This document shows positions 21,821-33,319 of a stretch of 51,280 nt of DNA, piece by piece (the stretch's first letter is position 1; the number at the start of each line of letters is the position of its first letter). The stretch comes from Blattamonas nauphoetae. Taxonomy: Eukaryota; Preaxostyla; Oxymonadida. Below the pieces are notes generated by a model that saw only the letters and a program-made list of their open reading frames with translations, ran no database searches and was not told where the DNA came from. Location of the stretch: positions 1 to 51,280 of the forward strand of contig JARBJD010000438.1 in assembly GCA_033064195.1 (NCBI GenBank), in the 5' to 3' direction. The position numbers and the translations under genes were made by a program.

Positions 21821-22599
21821 AATATTCATCACAATTCACAACACACACTTACTTTTTCTCAATTTTGTTGAAAAATGTTCTCAAAACGACGTTGAAGAGT
21901 CTTAAACTGTCATAAATGATAAAAACTCCCACATTCTTGTTTTTCATGTTTTTTTAGAAATATTTGATTTGTTTTCTGTGTCTAATTCTTTAGACAACGT
22001 CTTGCTGTTAGGCCCACATTCTGGGCATCCTCATTCTGTTTCCTGGCGACTGACATTCACTTCGACACTTGGGGAGGACCATATTAGCGCGAGCCCATGA
22101 AATCCTACCCGACCCAAGTTCCATGAATGATGTCTGCGGACAGCGAGAGGGGAACCAATATCCAAGCAAGAGCGACTTACATCGAGATGACACAGAACCT
22201 ACTTGAGGTAAGTTCAATTCAAATACGTAGGGGCGTCGCCGACGGTTATAGTGAGAATTTTGGAAAAATTTCGATATAAGGGTCGGATCGACTTCGAATT
22301 TTTTAAAAGAGTTTTTCTTCAATAATTTGTTTCTTTTCGTACTAATGACAAGTTATAAATGAGGAAACACGATGAAATGAATCAATTCGACGAAAGTTTG
22401 TCAAGATCAACCTGAAAAAAATGTTATGGGGTGAGAACTCGAGTGAAGTGTGGTTTATTCGGTTTTTCTGCTGTTTATTCGGTTTTCACAAGGTATCTCG
22501 AGTTAAGTTGCGTTAACCGAATTGCCCTTCGTGATCACGAGTTTTCCCATTATACACGGGTTGGGTCTACTGAGAAATCTATCTTCCATGGCCCACAAG

Positions 22600-24616
22600 T
22601 CTGTGTCATCACCTGGAAAGACATTCAACCAACCGAAGATTCGCTCCTCACATCACCCAACTTGTTCAAACTTCACCTCTCCCTTCTCCACACTCATCAA
22701 CAAATGACAAGATTTTGCCCCCGCTCGCCCTCCAATCGACCTGACTACTCCCTCCACCCATCACAAGTTGCCCTCCTTCCTCCCTCCACCCCTCACAAAT
22801 TCACCTCCTTCCTCCCTCCACCCATCACAAATTCACCTCCTTCCTCCCTCCACCCCTCACAAATTCACCTCCTTCCTCCCTCCACCCCTCACAAATTCAC
22901 CTCCTTCCTCCCTCCACCCCTCACAAATTCACCTCCTTCCTCCCTCCACCCCTCACAAATTCACCTCCTTCCTCCCTCCACCCCTCACAAATTCACCTCC
23001 TTCCTCCCTCCACCCCTCACAAATTCACCTCCTTCCTCCCTCCACCCATCGCAAATTCACCTACTTCCACATTCCTCTACGAGAATCAATCGCCCTCCAC
23101 ACTTGCCTGGCAGATTCTCCTATTTGTGAATTGAATATCACCTTCCACTCCCAAACAGGCAATCTCGACTCTATCGGACTCCACACTCTGCCAATTCCTC
23201 TCCAAGAATCGGAAATATTCGCATTCGAGCAGTCTTTTGACACATTTAAACATTGTCAGAAACCAATCACGCCTAGCGATTCAAAATACCTTCAAACTCC
23301 TCGCCACACTCTCAACTGACTTTTGGATCGATCTCACCTCCTAAATAATTGACCAGATCTCTAATTCGCGTTTGTTATTTTCCTTCCTTTTCATTTTCAC
23401 TCCATTTTCTTCGTTCAGAAGAAGAACCAGTGGAAGAACTCCTCATCTCACTCCATTCATCAATTTCACAAACAAAAACTCCCCAAAAGTCCTTTCAGCC
23501 ATTCAAACAATCGCAATTCACCAAAGCGGCCCTTATTTGGACTCACAAACTCTCCGACACGCACAAACATCACTTGATCTTCTCGTCTTGATGTTCGAGT
23601 ACTCTTTCGGCTTACAGACACAAAAAGTGGTAGAACTGCTCACATTCAAGACATTTGAGCTCCAACTCCTGTTTGAGTTAGTAGACCAAGAACCATACCA
23701 AACCAACCCCATCTCTTCTTCCTTACTCTTTCTCAACCACTCGGAAGAAATTGTCAAACCATGTGGAGATGATAGCACTACCATCTCATTTATCGCTCAA
23801 ATTCTAACTCTCGGCATCACAAGCTTCCTGTTCTTTCGTTCAGGCCTCACTCGGCCGTGTAGTGGTAGTGCTTCACTGGACTTGACCCGAACCAGCTAAA
23901 TCTTACAAACACTGATCTACTAAACAACAGCTCGTTCCTTTCCATCCTCCTCACCCAAATATCTCTACGGCCGACCTAGGCTCCAGATTTCACGACACTT
24001 TTGGTCAGCCTGAGCAAGCTCCTAATGTTCACAGTTTTGCCTCTTTCTCTGGACTATTGTTCGAAAACCGATGGGAGGACTTCATCCGGGTGAACGAAGC
24101 GATCTTGGCTGTCGTCGAGCGAGTTCAACGAAGGACCAGACTTGATTGGTCGTAATTAGCCTTTCCACCGCTCATTCGAGCCGACATCCTCTCTGAAGTC
24201 ACCAGGACCCTTCTGAAAGTGGTTGAAAAAAGACAGAAGAACATACACACAAACTTGTGTCAACGGCTATCCAATCATCTCTTACACTCGATATCATCGC
24301 GGAGAAATATGAATCGCTCTACGTACTATCTGTTCCGCTTCTGCAACGATCTATTTCGTTCCTCCCGCACCTTTGGGCCGGATTCACTTCACTTGTCGAA
24401 AGGGAACCCACAACTCTCCTCAGAAAATCCCAGCCAGACACCATCCCAATATGTCAATATACATCTCAATCAAATGGTTTGAATCCAATTCCCAATAACG
24501 AACCATCACTTGCACATATGACTCCATCTTCGTCTTCTGGGGCCAGTTCCCACACGATTCAATCAACATCGCCAACAACTCCACAAGCCTATTTTGACAC
24601 TTCCACCAACAGTTAA
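22600..24616 (+). pseudogene. Decayed helical host gene with a minisatellite
   Basis: Plus-strand coding pieces in changing frames: NLFKLHLSLLHTHQQMTRF (to 22740), a minisatellite, DSIGLHTLPIPLQESEIFAF (23165-23250), then after a candidate intron (acceptor TTTCTTCGTTCAG near 23419) LLVLMFEYSFGLQTQKVVEL (23580-23640) and an extended helical run to 23899. Another piece, FENRWEDFIRVNEAILAVVE, runs at about 24060-24150 before an in-frame TAA. A last frame (24257-24616, LDIIAEKYESLYVLSVPLLQ) ends in a Ser/Thr/Pro-rich tail. The composition suggests an armadillo-like helical repeat protein. Function is unknown. Confidence 0.45.
22770..23063 (+). repeat. 32-bp minisatellite in a coding context
   Basis: Nine near-identical units CACAAATTCACCTCCTTCCT plus CCCTCCACCCCT. 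The 32-bp period is not a multiple of three, so each unit shifts the frame and a 96-bp super-period encodes HKFTSFLPPP / NSPPSSLHPS / QIHLLPPST-like peptides. Two of the three frames stay open across the whole array. Confidence 0.95.
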
Positions 24617-24879
24617 ACCATCGGAGCGCAATCAAAAGAAGCTTCATTAGAGATCGTAGACCTTGATTCTTCCTCACTTGATAATGTTCAAAAGACCAAC
24701 GAGCACCACCCCATTCCACGACATGTCCAACCCATCCGAATTGAACACTGTCCTGCCTCAACCAATGATCTCTCTTTTGAGCATCATCTCCTCTTCAAAA
24801 TATCAAATTGTATCGGGAAGAAACGAACAACTTGTTCTCCAATTAGTGTCGTCGAGGAAGGTGAACGGCCGAATATGAG

Positions 24880-25500
24880 ACAAGAATCATGACATACATG
24901 CGAAGTATCAGGCCTCGCACTCAAAGGATCGTCTAGAGCTGCACAATTCAGGCTGTTCTCTCCTTCCAGAATGTGTCAGTTCACTTTCTGATCTTCCCTC
25001 AAATTTAACTCGTCCATTTCACATCATTTCAAATTTTACTCCCTCTTTTGGACCGTCTGAGGTAATCTTTGAGAATATTCGAAGACATGGTGACTTTCTT
25101 TCGGAGAGAGACATCGACAACCAATTTGAAGAAAAGGAAGGAAAACCACACCAAAAAAGAGACATCTATGACAAAAAACTTGATAAAAAACATATTGCGC
25201 TGAGTATCAGAGTCTTTCAGCGACTTATAAAGTACAAGTTGGTCATGATGATCGTCCCGTCTCAAACTCATCCAAACATTTTTGTGGAACTCAGGTCTGC
25301 CGTCTTTCATGTTCTTTTCTAGCGTGCGAGGTGTTTCCATGGTTCTGAAGCGAATGCATGATGAGGATTGTGAGATTGCGGAAAGCACGAACGAAGCCGT
25401 TGAGAAATGGTTCTCACAAACAGTGAGTATCTGCATTGGATATCTGTTCAAACAGATCATTGAGAAAGAAAAGAAGGCACACATGTAGGTTAAACGACAA
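24880..25500 (+). pseudogene. Unrecognised gene fragment
   Basis: A plus-strand piece around 25198-25320 (IRVFQRLIKYKLVMMIVPSQ) closes at a TAG. A frame at 25318-25488 then continues with HDEDCEIAESTNEAVEKWFS and IGYLFKQIIEKEKKAHM. The TAG lies in TTCTTTTCTAG, which may instead be an intron acceptor. The product would be a mixed helical, charged protein. No family was recognised. Confidence 0.35.
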
Positions 25501-25652
25501 CAAACATCGAATCAAATCCTCCCTCGCTCATCACAGCAGTCACTCCTGAATATTGGAAAGTCCATCGATTACGGTGAACCAAAGTGCTGAAGAGATAGAA
25601 ATAGCGATGAAAAAGGAGAAACAAACGTCCGATGATCATTATTGTCGATTGA

Positions 25653-27230
25653 TCACTTTCCGGTTTGGACTGACAAGTTCAGCATGTGTAATATGACGTC
25701 ATTTTCTGACCATGAATCAAACCATGGACGACCAATCAAACAGAACGAAGTGTTATGGTTGTATGAAGTTGCTGGTGTATGCAAAATAGTCGTTCTAGAA
25801 TCGTTATCAGAACAGTGATTCATGGGATCGTTTTCGAACGGTCGTTGTTGGGTGCGCAACAAGTTGCTCCATCCCCGACGAGGTGCAATGTAGAGTAAAC
25901 CCCATGTGGACCAACATAGTCGACAAGATTGATTCGATGCTTCGGTTTCGGATGACTGTTTGGTGATTGGTTCCCGGAACGAGAACAATGATAGAGAACA
26001 AGTTCTACGGGGGATGATTACGGAACCAGATCTGGGTGGATGTGAAATGATGGGAGTGCAGGCCACATTCCATTTGTAAGAGATAAACGAGATTTATGTT
26101 TGAGATGGTCCAAAAGTCGAGAATGGGAAAGATAATCTGGTCACAATGGATCGTACAGGGACGCAAGGAATTGTGTGGAGAGAGGACGGTTGACGATGTG
26201 ACAATCAAAGACAGCCGTGTTGAGAACGACGAACCCAAAAGAGTAACCCACTTCAGGACGAGTGGAGGTGATCGCATACTCTGTTCGTCTGCGTCAGCAA
26301 TCAGAGTATTCCAAACATCGAAGGAGAGTCCACGGAAATGAGTTGGAGTCATTCGAGAGAGGCACTTTCGACGCGTCATTTCAGATGAAATCGGTCACTG
26401 CTTCTTCACATTCGATCCCAGTAATTGCGAGATGGAGTGACAATCGCAAACAACTGAGACACTTTAAGCTGGGTCTTTGTCCTTGTACTCCATCTGTTCG
26501 AATGTGTTTTCGAACTCTTCCGGAAACAGAGATTACATAATCCGTTTCCCAGATTGGACCACTCCTGTATCGGCTCTCATCCAGTCTCCGAGTGCAACGG
26601 TGAAGCTTCGGAGATGAACCCAGAGACGATCCATCCCATGAATGGAGAATCGACTAAATTAAGTCACAAGAACCATTCAGTTAGGGACAAACAAAGAATA
26701 TCGGGAGGAATTGATTGTGTGAGGTCTGGATTGAATGCCACTATTGACACATTTGGAAAAAATGACGAAAACCGAAAAACAGAGGAATTAACATAAAATG
26801 ACTCGAGTATCCACTTTAAGAAGAGTGCGCTGCATCACTGGCCAGGAAACGAGAAACGATTGGGAGACAGCCGAAAGAAGGGAGTTGGAGGACGGCAATG
26901 AGTGTTCGATTGATTTTTGTTTCGACGCCGTGTTATAAGTGTTGTTCAGCTGACGGCGACACGTGCTGTTTGATCCAGCTTCCCAAAAAGCGTGGAGATA
27001 TCGCACAATTTTTGCTGTTCGGCCCATTCGGAGTGAAAGAGCGGGCGAGGCCTTCCAGCGAGTATCCGAGATTGTTGGAGAATGCGGGGCAGGTTTTCGA
27101 TGTGGGCATGAAGCGAAGGAACATTGCACGTCCAAATGGGAGAAAGTAGCGATTGTGGCCAGTTGTGAAGTGAAAGATTGTGAGTTGTCCGTTTCGATCT
27201 CAGCATCTTTTCGAGAAAATGCGAAGCACA
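25653..27230. other. No confident gene; scattered short frames
   Basis: Both strands hold overlapping open frames of 60-157 codons, but none shows a recognisable domain or consistent codon texture. The minus-strand frames at 25653-26066 and 26005-26379 are the longest in the left part and may be relics of the same SPRY-type gene family found at 27.3-29.5 kb. I see no RNA gene or array here. Confidence 0.3.
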
Positions 27231-27271
27231 TCATGTATGCAGATTGAATTCTCGTTACCACACGAATTCTC

Positions 27272-27830
27272 TCATATCTGGTGCGATTGGTGTTGGTCTT
27301 TGCTGTTCAGCGATTCTGTCAATTCTGAATGATGTGCCTTGCCCAAAAACGGAGAACTGGAAAAAAGAAAATGAAGAACGGTGTGCACACGCCGATTCTG
27401 ACAGACCGTGGAAGGCCAGACACGAAACAGCGGCCACTTTCGCCATTCACGAAGAATTGGAGTGTTCGAGGATTTGAGTCCATCTCCACCTCCATCCGCA
27501 CGCAATCCCCTTCCTTCAATTTGGAGTGGCAAAACGTGCTTTGAGACAGGTGGTACGTGGATGTCGAGTTCGATCGGAGAGATGAAAATGAGGGAAACAC
27601 ACTCCAAACTTCACACCCAATGGATTCACCCACTTCGGGGATCGGACTTGTTGTGTCGAGAACACCTATTCTTACAATTCCAGTGAAGACAGATGACGGC
27701 ATGACCCATCGAAGAGAGGCCATCTGCCGTTCGAGTGATTGTAGTGCAATAAAATGCAAAGTGTGCAGCGTTCTTGAAGAATAGTGGATATAGAATGAGC
27801 AGTTGCGCAGGTGCACTTGCACTCAGGGTT
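27272..27830 (-). pseudogene. SPRY-like domain fragment, copy 1
   Basis: The minus-strand frame contains FTGIVRIGVLDTTSPIPEVG, then SIGCEVWSVFPSF, then SKLKEGDCVRMEVEMDSNP and TLQFFVNGESGRCFVSGLP. This is the strand order of a SPRY/B30.2-like domain, with the LKEGDCVRMEV and VQFFVNG core well kept. Such domains mediate protein binding and, in the presumed host lineage, often sit next to kinase domains. After GLPRSVRIGV the sequence becomes unrelated, and upstream of about 27830 no clear start is seen, so this is an isolated domain or exon. A second copy lies at 28870-29470 on the same strand. Confidence 0.6.
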
Positions 27831-28869
27831 TGTTTGGCGACGGCTGAATGCGATTCTGTCTTCGTTTTGTTCAGCGAGGAAGATGAAATACCCATTCCAG
27901 AATATGTTGTGAAGGGAGATATTTAACTCGGGGTGATGAATGTCTCGATCCAGTTCTGAAATCGGAAGAATAAACGCATGATCAACCCAAGCAAATCGTT
28001 GTACTTCGGTGAAGAGACAGGTATGGACGATATTGTTCTCAGTATTCATTTAATAGACACCAATCGCAGGAATTCGGAAAGATGATGGATGGGAGTGAAT
28101 GAGTGATTGTGAACAAGAGTTGATGAAAAGTGAATTGAGAAGGGCATCGCTGGTGAGAATAACTTCCATATTTTGGGGGAATCTTCACAACAAATGAGCA
28201 CAAGAGTAGTTTATGGTTGATGTGTGGGTGAAGAGCCGGCCAGTCGTTGATGTCCTCCAAGATGGACGCTATGTCAAGGCGATGCCTGCCCATCGCATGC
28301 TTGGTATTTTATCAATACTGTTGGCCTGTATGTGCTCCCAAATGTCCCTCCCACACTTCCGAGCAGCAATCCATAATTGACACTTCGTCCACGTGAGTGG
28401 TGTTCCACTCTTTTTGAGTCATTCGCACAATCCTATCTCTCACCATCCATGTCATCTCTGTCACCGAAATCAACAGAGAATGGACACACATGGCCGAACC
28501 ACTGCAAGATCGGTCGAATCTGACGGGAGAGAAGAGAAACGAGAGATTGTTGTGTTGTTGTCTTGAAACTGCGGCAAATCACTCCACCCGGATTGCCCAA
28601 TCCAAGATCAAGCAAGTCCATCTCACTCTCTTGCAGTATCCTACACGGAAGACAAGTGTGGTCAAGTTCTGGCAAGTCAGATCTTGTTGTTTGTGTGTTG
28701 TCTGCTCCAATGTCGGATGTCTTCGAAAAATTACAGAAATCACCTCGACACTGAGTCATCCATCGTTTCCATTCGATTTCTTTCATTTCCTGTGCGATTG
28801 GGGTTGGTCCTTGCTGTCGTTCGATTCTGTCAATTCTGAACGACGTTTCTTGCACAAAAACTGTGAACT

Positions 28870-29470
28870 TGAAAGAGAACAACAACGAGAGAAGCAAACA
28901 CTGATTCTGACAGATGGGGAAAGACCAGAAACATTAGACCGGCCAGCTTTCCCATTCATGAAGAATTGGACTGTTGGAGGTGTCGATTCCATATCCACCT
29001 CCATCCGCACACAAGCTCCTTCCTTCAAATGTGAGTAGTTTAACGGCAGTCCAGTGACGCGACGGGTGGATGGGGTGTTGGAGTTGATTCGACCAGTCGA
29101 TGAAGAGAGTGCGACAGAATCTGGAGACATGAGGAAAAGGGAGACAAACTCTTAATATTACATCCAATGATTTCATCCACTTCGGTGTCAGGTGTTGTTG
29201 TGTCGAGAAGACTAATGAAGATGTCTCCGGTGTAGGCTGACAACGATGAAGAAGAAAACGAGAAACAATCGGTTGCAGGAAGAGAGAGAAACGTCATAGT
29301 GACGGATACAATTCCCGTTGTGACAGGGTCTCCAATGAGAATCAAGCTGGTGTTGGTAGATCTTTTCAGAGTGATGGCACCTGCTGTACGAGTGACGATC
29401 GAGGAGCGCACGATGAAGTGGGAAGGAGCAGTGAAGAGTAGTGGAGGAAAGACCATGAGTTGGATCGGGA
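28870..29470 (-). pseudogene. SPRY-like domain fragment, copy 2
   Basis: The upstream part (29456-29150) shows FIVRSSIVTRTAGAITLKRS, VTTGIVSVTMTFLSLPATD and ISLLDTTTPDTEVDEIIGCN. The frame then changes near 29140, and the downstream part shows SHLKEGACVRMEVDMESTP and TVQFFMNGKAGRSNVSGLSP. Together these cover one whole SPRY-like unit. It is homologous to the copy at 27.3-27.8 kb but clearly diverged. A further partial piece may continue upstream to 29730. It is probably a tandem-domain host gene now decayed. Confidence 0.6.
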
Positions 29471-29793
29471 AATGAATAGTTCCTTTGAAACCAGATGGAA
29501 TGTGAAGAATGTGGAGATACGAACTTTCAGAAACTTTCGAACCAGTTTCATCGGTGAACGATGATTGAAGAGAGGATTGGAAACTTGATACGAAGATGGA
29601 TTTCGCTCGATGAAGCTCTGTTTGTTCTGGACAGGAAGATCATCACCGCTGCTACCACAGTCGAGTGGAAAGACTCTGAATAAAGCCAGAAGGCGATCTG
29701 GTTGAAGAGTGAACGATATAGTCGAAGAAGGAACAAGGTCGATAACGAAGTTCGCTTCTTGTTCTGATCGTTTCCATGTTGTGTCGTGTTTCT

Positions 29794-31557
29794 TTAAAAA
29801 TCGGACAGCTCTGCCTTGATGGACTTCATCAAACAGGTGTTCAGCTTACACGAGGGCATCAAGCAAGTAGTGTATTCTCGATTTCCCTCAAACGATAATG
29901 TTGTGTTTTCATCGACATTTCGGAAAAACTCACGTTCTGACATGATTCTTCCATCTGCGTCGGAGTTTTTGGGTATAATAGAACGATGTGGATACAATTC
30001 GTGTCGAGATTTTTCTTGTATCGTTGAGGATAGATCGATCATGCCCTTGACGCAGATGATTCTACATAAATCAAGGAGAGCATCCAAAATTACTATACGA
30101 TACGTTTCTCCACTATATTCTACACACCATGTTGGACCAATGTTGAGTAGAAACGGATGGAACTCTCTGTAAGTACAGAATGGGAAAAACAACAGGATTA
30201 AGGTGTGGTGGGTTAACAGAGACGGATAAACGTCGTCGGAAGGGTTGAGCAAGTTCTCATAATCCATTTCCGCAGCGGTTTCCGGCACAATGATGTCCAA
30301 AATACCGGCAATGGCGACAGCGTCTGTGATAATGCCCATGTGGTCACTGCCACAGTACGTGTGGAATTAGACAAGCGATGGGTCTCTCCACTTGTGGAGG
30401 ACTGTGAAGGATGAGAAAAAAAGTGGAAAATAAGGCGAGGGGAGGGAGAGCGAAAAGGATGGCAAGAAAGGGCACAGAACGAGAATGAACGGATATGAGA
30501 CACACCGCTAAGTGAAACATTCGAGACTGTGCCATCGTCATCCATGTAGTAATCAGAATGCGCGTCCGACCACCAGCGCGGATTGGTGGCGTTCAGAATC
30601 ACACCAGCAGTGGTATTGACACCGAACGACGACGAAGAAGACCAGAAAAGAAGGAGACACGAATGACGGGCAGGAAAGGCACCAAAAACGGAAAAAGACG
30701 GAGAGAGTGTGTGAGTTGTAGGAACATGGATAAACACAGACCTATCGAGTACATCACGTGTGTCATCACCTTCGGCTGCACGAGAGGCTGGTCGGTGATG
30801 CTTCGAGTGCGTTGGATGGCTGTCTTCACACCGGCCTTGCCTGCCTGGTCGTATGTCCACGTCCAGTTCTTCAGTGTGATGTTGCACATATTGTCGCCTT
30901 TGGAAGCTGAGAAGGGGAGAGGTGGGAGATGGTGAGAGAAAGGAGGAGATGATAGAGGAGGGGAGGGGAGATGATTGTGGATGATGTGAAGATGGTTGAG
31001 AAAAGGGTTCATAAGATGAAGTATGAAGGGGAAAGCACACTTTTGAGCTGGCCAACGACACAGTCGTCGTCGAAGGTGTTCTTGTTGGGGATCATCCAGT
31101 GCAGACAGGCGCAATCCTGCGTCAGTGTGCTGATTGTGGATGCTCCTATCTGCGACGGAAAGATCGACAAAGAATGAACGAGTACAACAGAAAAATGGTG
31201 TGAATCATCAATAATACCTAAAGAAGGCTCAGCTCTCCCAGTATCCCCATGAGAGCAGCCACTTTCTTGGAGACGCTGAACACCCATACGTCATTGGAGC
31301 ACCACCGAAGGGAGCACCCGAAGTGATGACAGCAAAGATGTATGTGTCGATCCAGGACTGATCAACGACGCTGCAGGTCACAAAGCGATGGGCGACAATG
31401 CCACCAGCACTGTGCCCTCAGAGCACGATCTTCTTGTTGCTGCTGCGAGGAATGAGGAAGAGGGGACACACGCACGGAAGGCTGTTTCGACAAGCGTTTT
31501 GAGATCCTCGTCATATGCAGAAGCGGCGTGGCCGAAGACGTTGACGAGTCGCCAGTC
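29794..31557 (-). pseudogene. LCAT/PDAT-like acyltransferase, multi-exon
   Basis: Lecithin:cholesterol acyltransferase-family proteins are alpha/beta-hydrolases that move or release acyl chains from phospholipids. In minus-strand order: DWRLVNVFG with DEDLKTLVETAF (from 31557), GHSAGGIVAHRF (nucleophile Ser, near 31410), WIDTYIFAVITSGAPFGGAP, MCNITLKNWTWTYDQAGKAG, DDDGTVSNVSLSG (acid, near 30520), then GVDHMGIITDAVAIAG (His, near 30340). That is the family's Ser-Asp-His order. Introns separate the blocks, for example a GT...AG junction that joins SLSG to VDHMG in frame. A C-terminal extension of about 120 residues runs to 29794. An in-frame TGA (31418-31420) sits directly before GHSAGG, and another frame problem lies near 31225, so the gene is probably a pseudogene. 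The 5' exon before DWRL was not found. Confidence 0.7.
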
Positions 31558-31559
31558 CT

Positions 31560-32539
31560 ACGAACCATAACGAGCAGAGAAGAATGAAAAGAATAAAAAC
31601 GAAAGAAAGGGATAGAGGAAAGAAAAAATGAGTAAATATGCGAGAGAGAATAGGAAAAAGGTGACAAAAGGACTGAGAAACCGACAAACTGAGATTGATG
31701 TGATATGATGAAATAGAGAGAATGGACTGTATCCAGGATACAGATGGCAAATTAATCCATGACAACACTGCAGTAGACAGACAGCGAAATCGCAAAACGC
31801 TCTTTTCAGAAAATCTCGGACATCACGGCACTATTATGGTTCGATCAGACAACTTTTCAGAGAAGAACGATCATGGAGATCAGAACATCAAGAATCTCAA
31901 TTATAAAATAGACATCATCTTAATAAATGAACGACTTACAGATATTCCAACATTTTTTTGTCACTCGAACTTTTTACGTAGCAATCTATGATGTCAAAAA
32001 TATTGTCCGATTTGGGAAAGGAGTTCGATGCTGAAACGACACATGTGTGGAGGTGACATAACATCGACACGCATCGAGGTTAGTAGACTGGTCTACAGTT
32101 CGTGGGTGAGAAATACGAACCATTCCACTGTAGACGTTTTTTTACGAATGTTTTCTTTTTCTTGCGGAGGAGGCTGAGGATCTCGCTAATTTCGGTATCA
32201 ATGATCTCATCTCATCACCACCTCTCACTGTGTGAAAAATTGTCGATTGTGGTTGAGCACATATTTTTGTCACTTTTTTTCAGACCCTTCATTCTTCCGT
32301 ATCTCCATCATGAAACAACTGCTCGCTCTGATTTTCTCGCCACAATGGTTTTTTTTGATGATGAAGTGTCTGACAACATAAAAACCAAATTTCACCGCTC
32401 AGTGTTTCTGGACAGGAAAACCGAGAACTTTTGTCCATGACTGATAGTGAAGAGTCAACTTCTGTGAAATTCATGAATGAAATCGAGAGATGACCAGTTC
32501 CACAAACGAATGATCCGTTCGGTGCAACAGAGATTGTTT
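31560..32539. other. AT-rich stretch without a supported gene
   Basis: Short open frames on both strands, none over 112 codons and none with a recognisable domain. The part next to 31557 is pyrimidine-rich on the minus strand and may be the intron upstream of the LCAT-like exons. Nothing else is identified. Confidence 0.4.
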
Positions 32540-33078
32540 TCTGATCAGCAGGCTTCTGATTTGATCCCAGTGATCCCAGTCGGATCTGATCCCACCAAAT
32601 ACCTACAATACCATTTCGTTTCTTTCATTTCAAAAAAGTCTTCTTATATATGATATTTGAATGGAAAAAAAAGTAAAAAGGAAAATGGTCACTTCATAGA
32701 TCATGAAAATGCAAACTTTGGGTGCTGCTGTTTCAGTTTGTTCTACAACAATAATTATAAAAACAAGTCGATAATGCGTTATTATGTCTTCTTTGATGGT
32801 TTTTTCTCACTGACTAAAGTCAATGAAGGGAATACATCGAAAAAAGAAGTGTTGGTGATTGTGATCGTGCGTGTTTTTGGGAAATAAGAGCTGTCTGAAA
32901 TATTGAAGAGCATTATGTGAAAACAAGAAGTGAATTGAACATGATTAATGAAGTGATAATGAGAAAATCTCAAAGGAAAAGAGTTGAAATTTGATCTCAG
33001 TCCAAATTTAGGCACTGACATCAATTGATCCCAGTTTTACCTATTTTGATGGGACTACTCAGATGCCTGCTGATCAGA
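32540..33078. mobile_element. 539-bp MITE-like element
   Basis: The terminal inverted repeats are TCTGATCAGCAGGCTTCTGA at the left and, reverse-complemented, TCTGATCAGCAGGCATCTGA at the right (19 of 20). Just inside both ends are repeated GATCCCAG / CTGAGATC / TGGGATCAA motifs. The interior is AT-rich and has no coding potential beyond a short frame. The flanks ATTGTTT and GTTGCTT match at 5 of 7, which could be an old target duplication but is not convincing. The subterminal GATC motifs resemble those at the ends of the 3.77-kb element. Confidence 0.75.
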
Positions 33079-33319
33079 GTTGCTTGATGTGATGGTTTGT
33101 TCGTCCCAAACTGTCGACAGCACATCGTCCAGTTTGTTGTCCGAATCAAGTTCAATCGAACACGATGTTGATTTCAGTGACGAGAAGCCAGCGGTGAGAG
33201 AACGACAGGGGAGAATCGCAAGTCCACACAATCTGGGTGATTCTAAATGAATTGTTACCCGCGTATTTTTTCATTCAATTTGACATTTCATTTTCCTTAA
33301 CTCCAAATACAAACATTTC

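Larger units (their letters stand above)
20062..22568 (+). mobile_element. PIF/Harbinger-like DNA transposon, looks complete
   Basis: The terminal inverted repeats begin AGACCCAACCCG at 20062 and, reverse-complemented, AGACCCAACCCG at 22568. Weaker similarity reaches about 33 bp (pattern ATGGGnAAnCTCG). A 3-bp ACT duplication lies at 20059-20061 and 22569-22571. Subterminal CTCGAGTTAA-like repeats occur at both ends. The element is 2,507 bp with one transposase gene (20311-21820). The 750 bp after the gene hold only weak open frames. No Myb-like second gene of typical Harbinger elements is seen. It lies just upstream of the split DDE-like gene. Confidence 0.9.

Noticed and set aside
23975-24200. 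Alternative genetic code with TAA as glutamine
   Set aside because: One TAA inside a protein-like stretch could suggest it, but the polymerase, Harbinger and other intact genes end at TAA, and other breaks are TGA or frame changes. Pseudogene decay is simpler.
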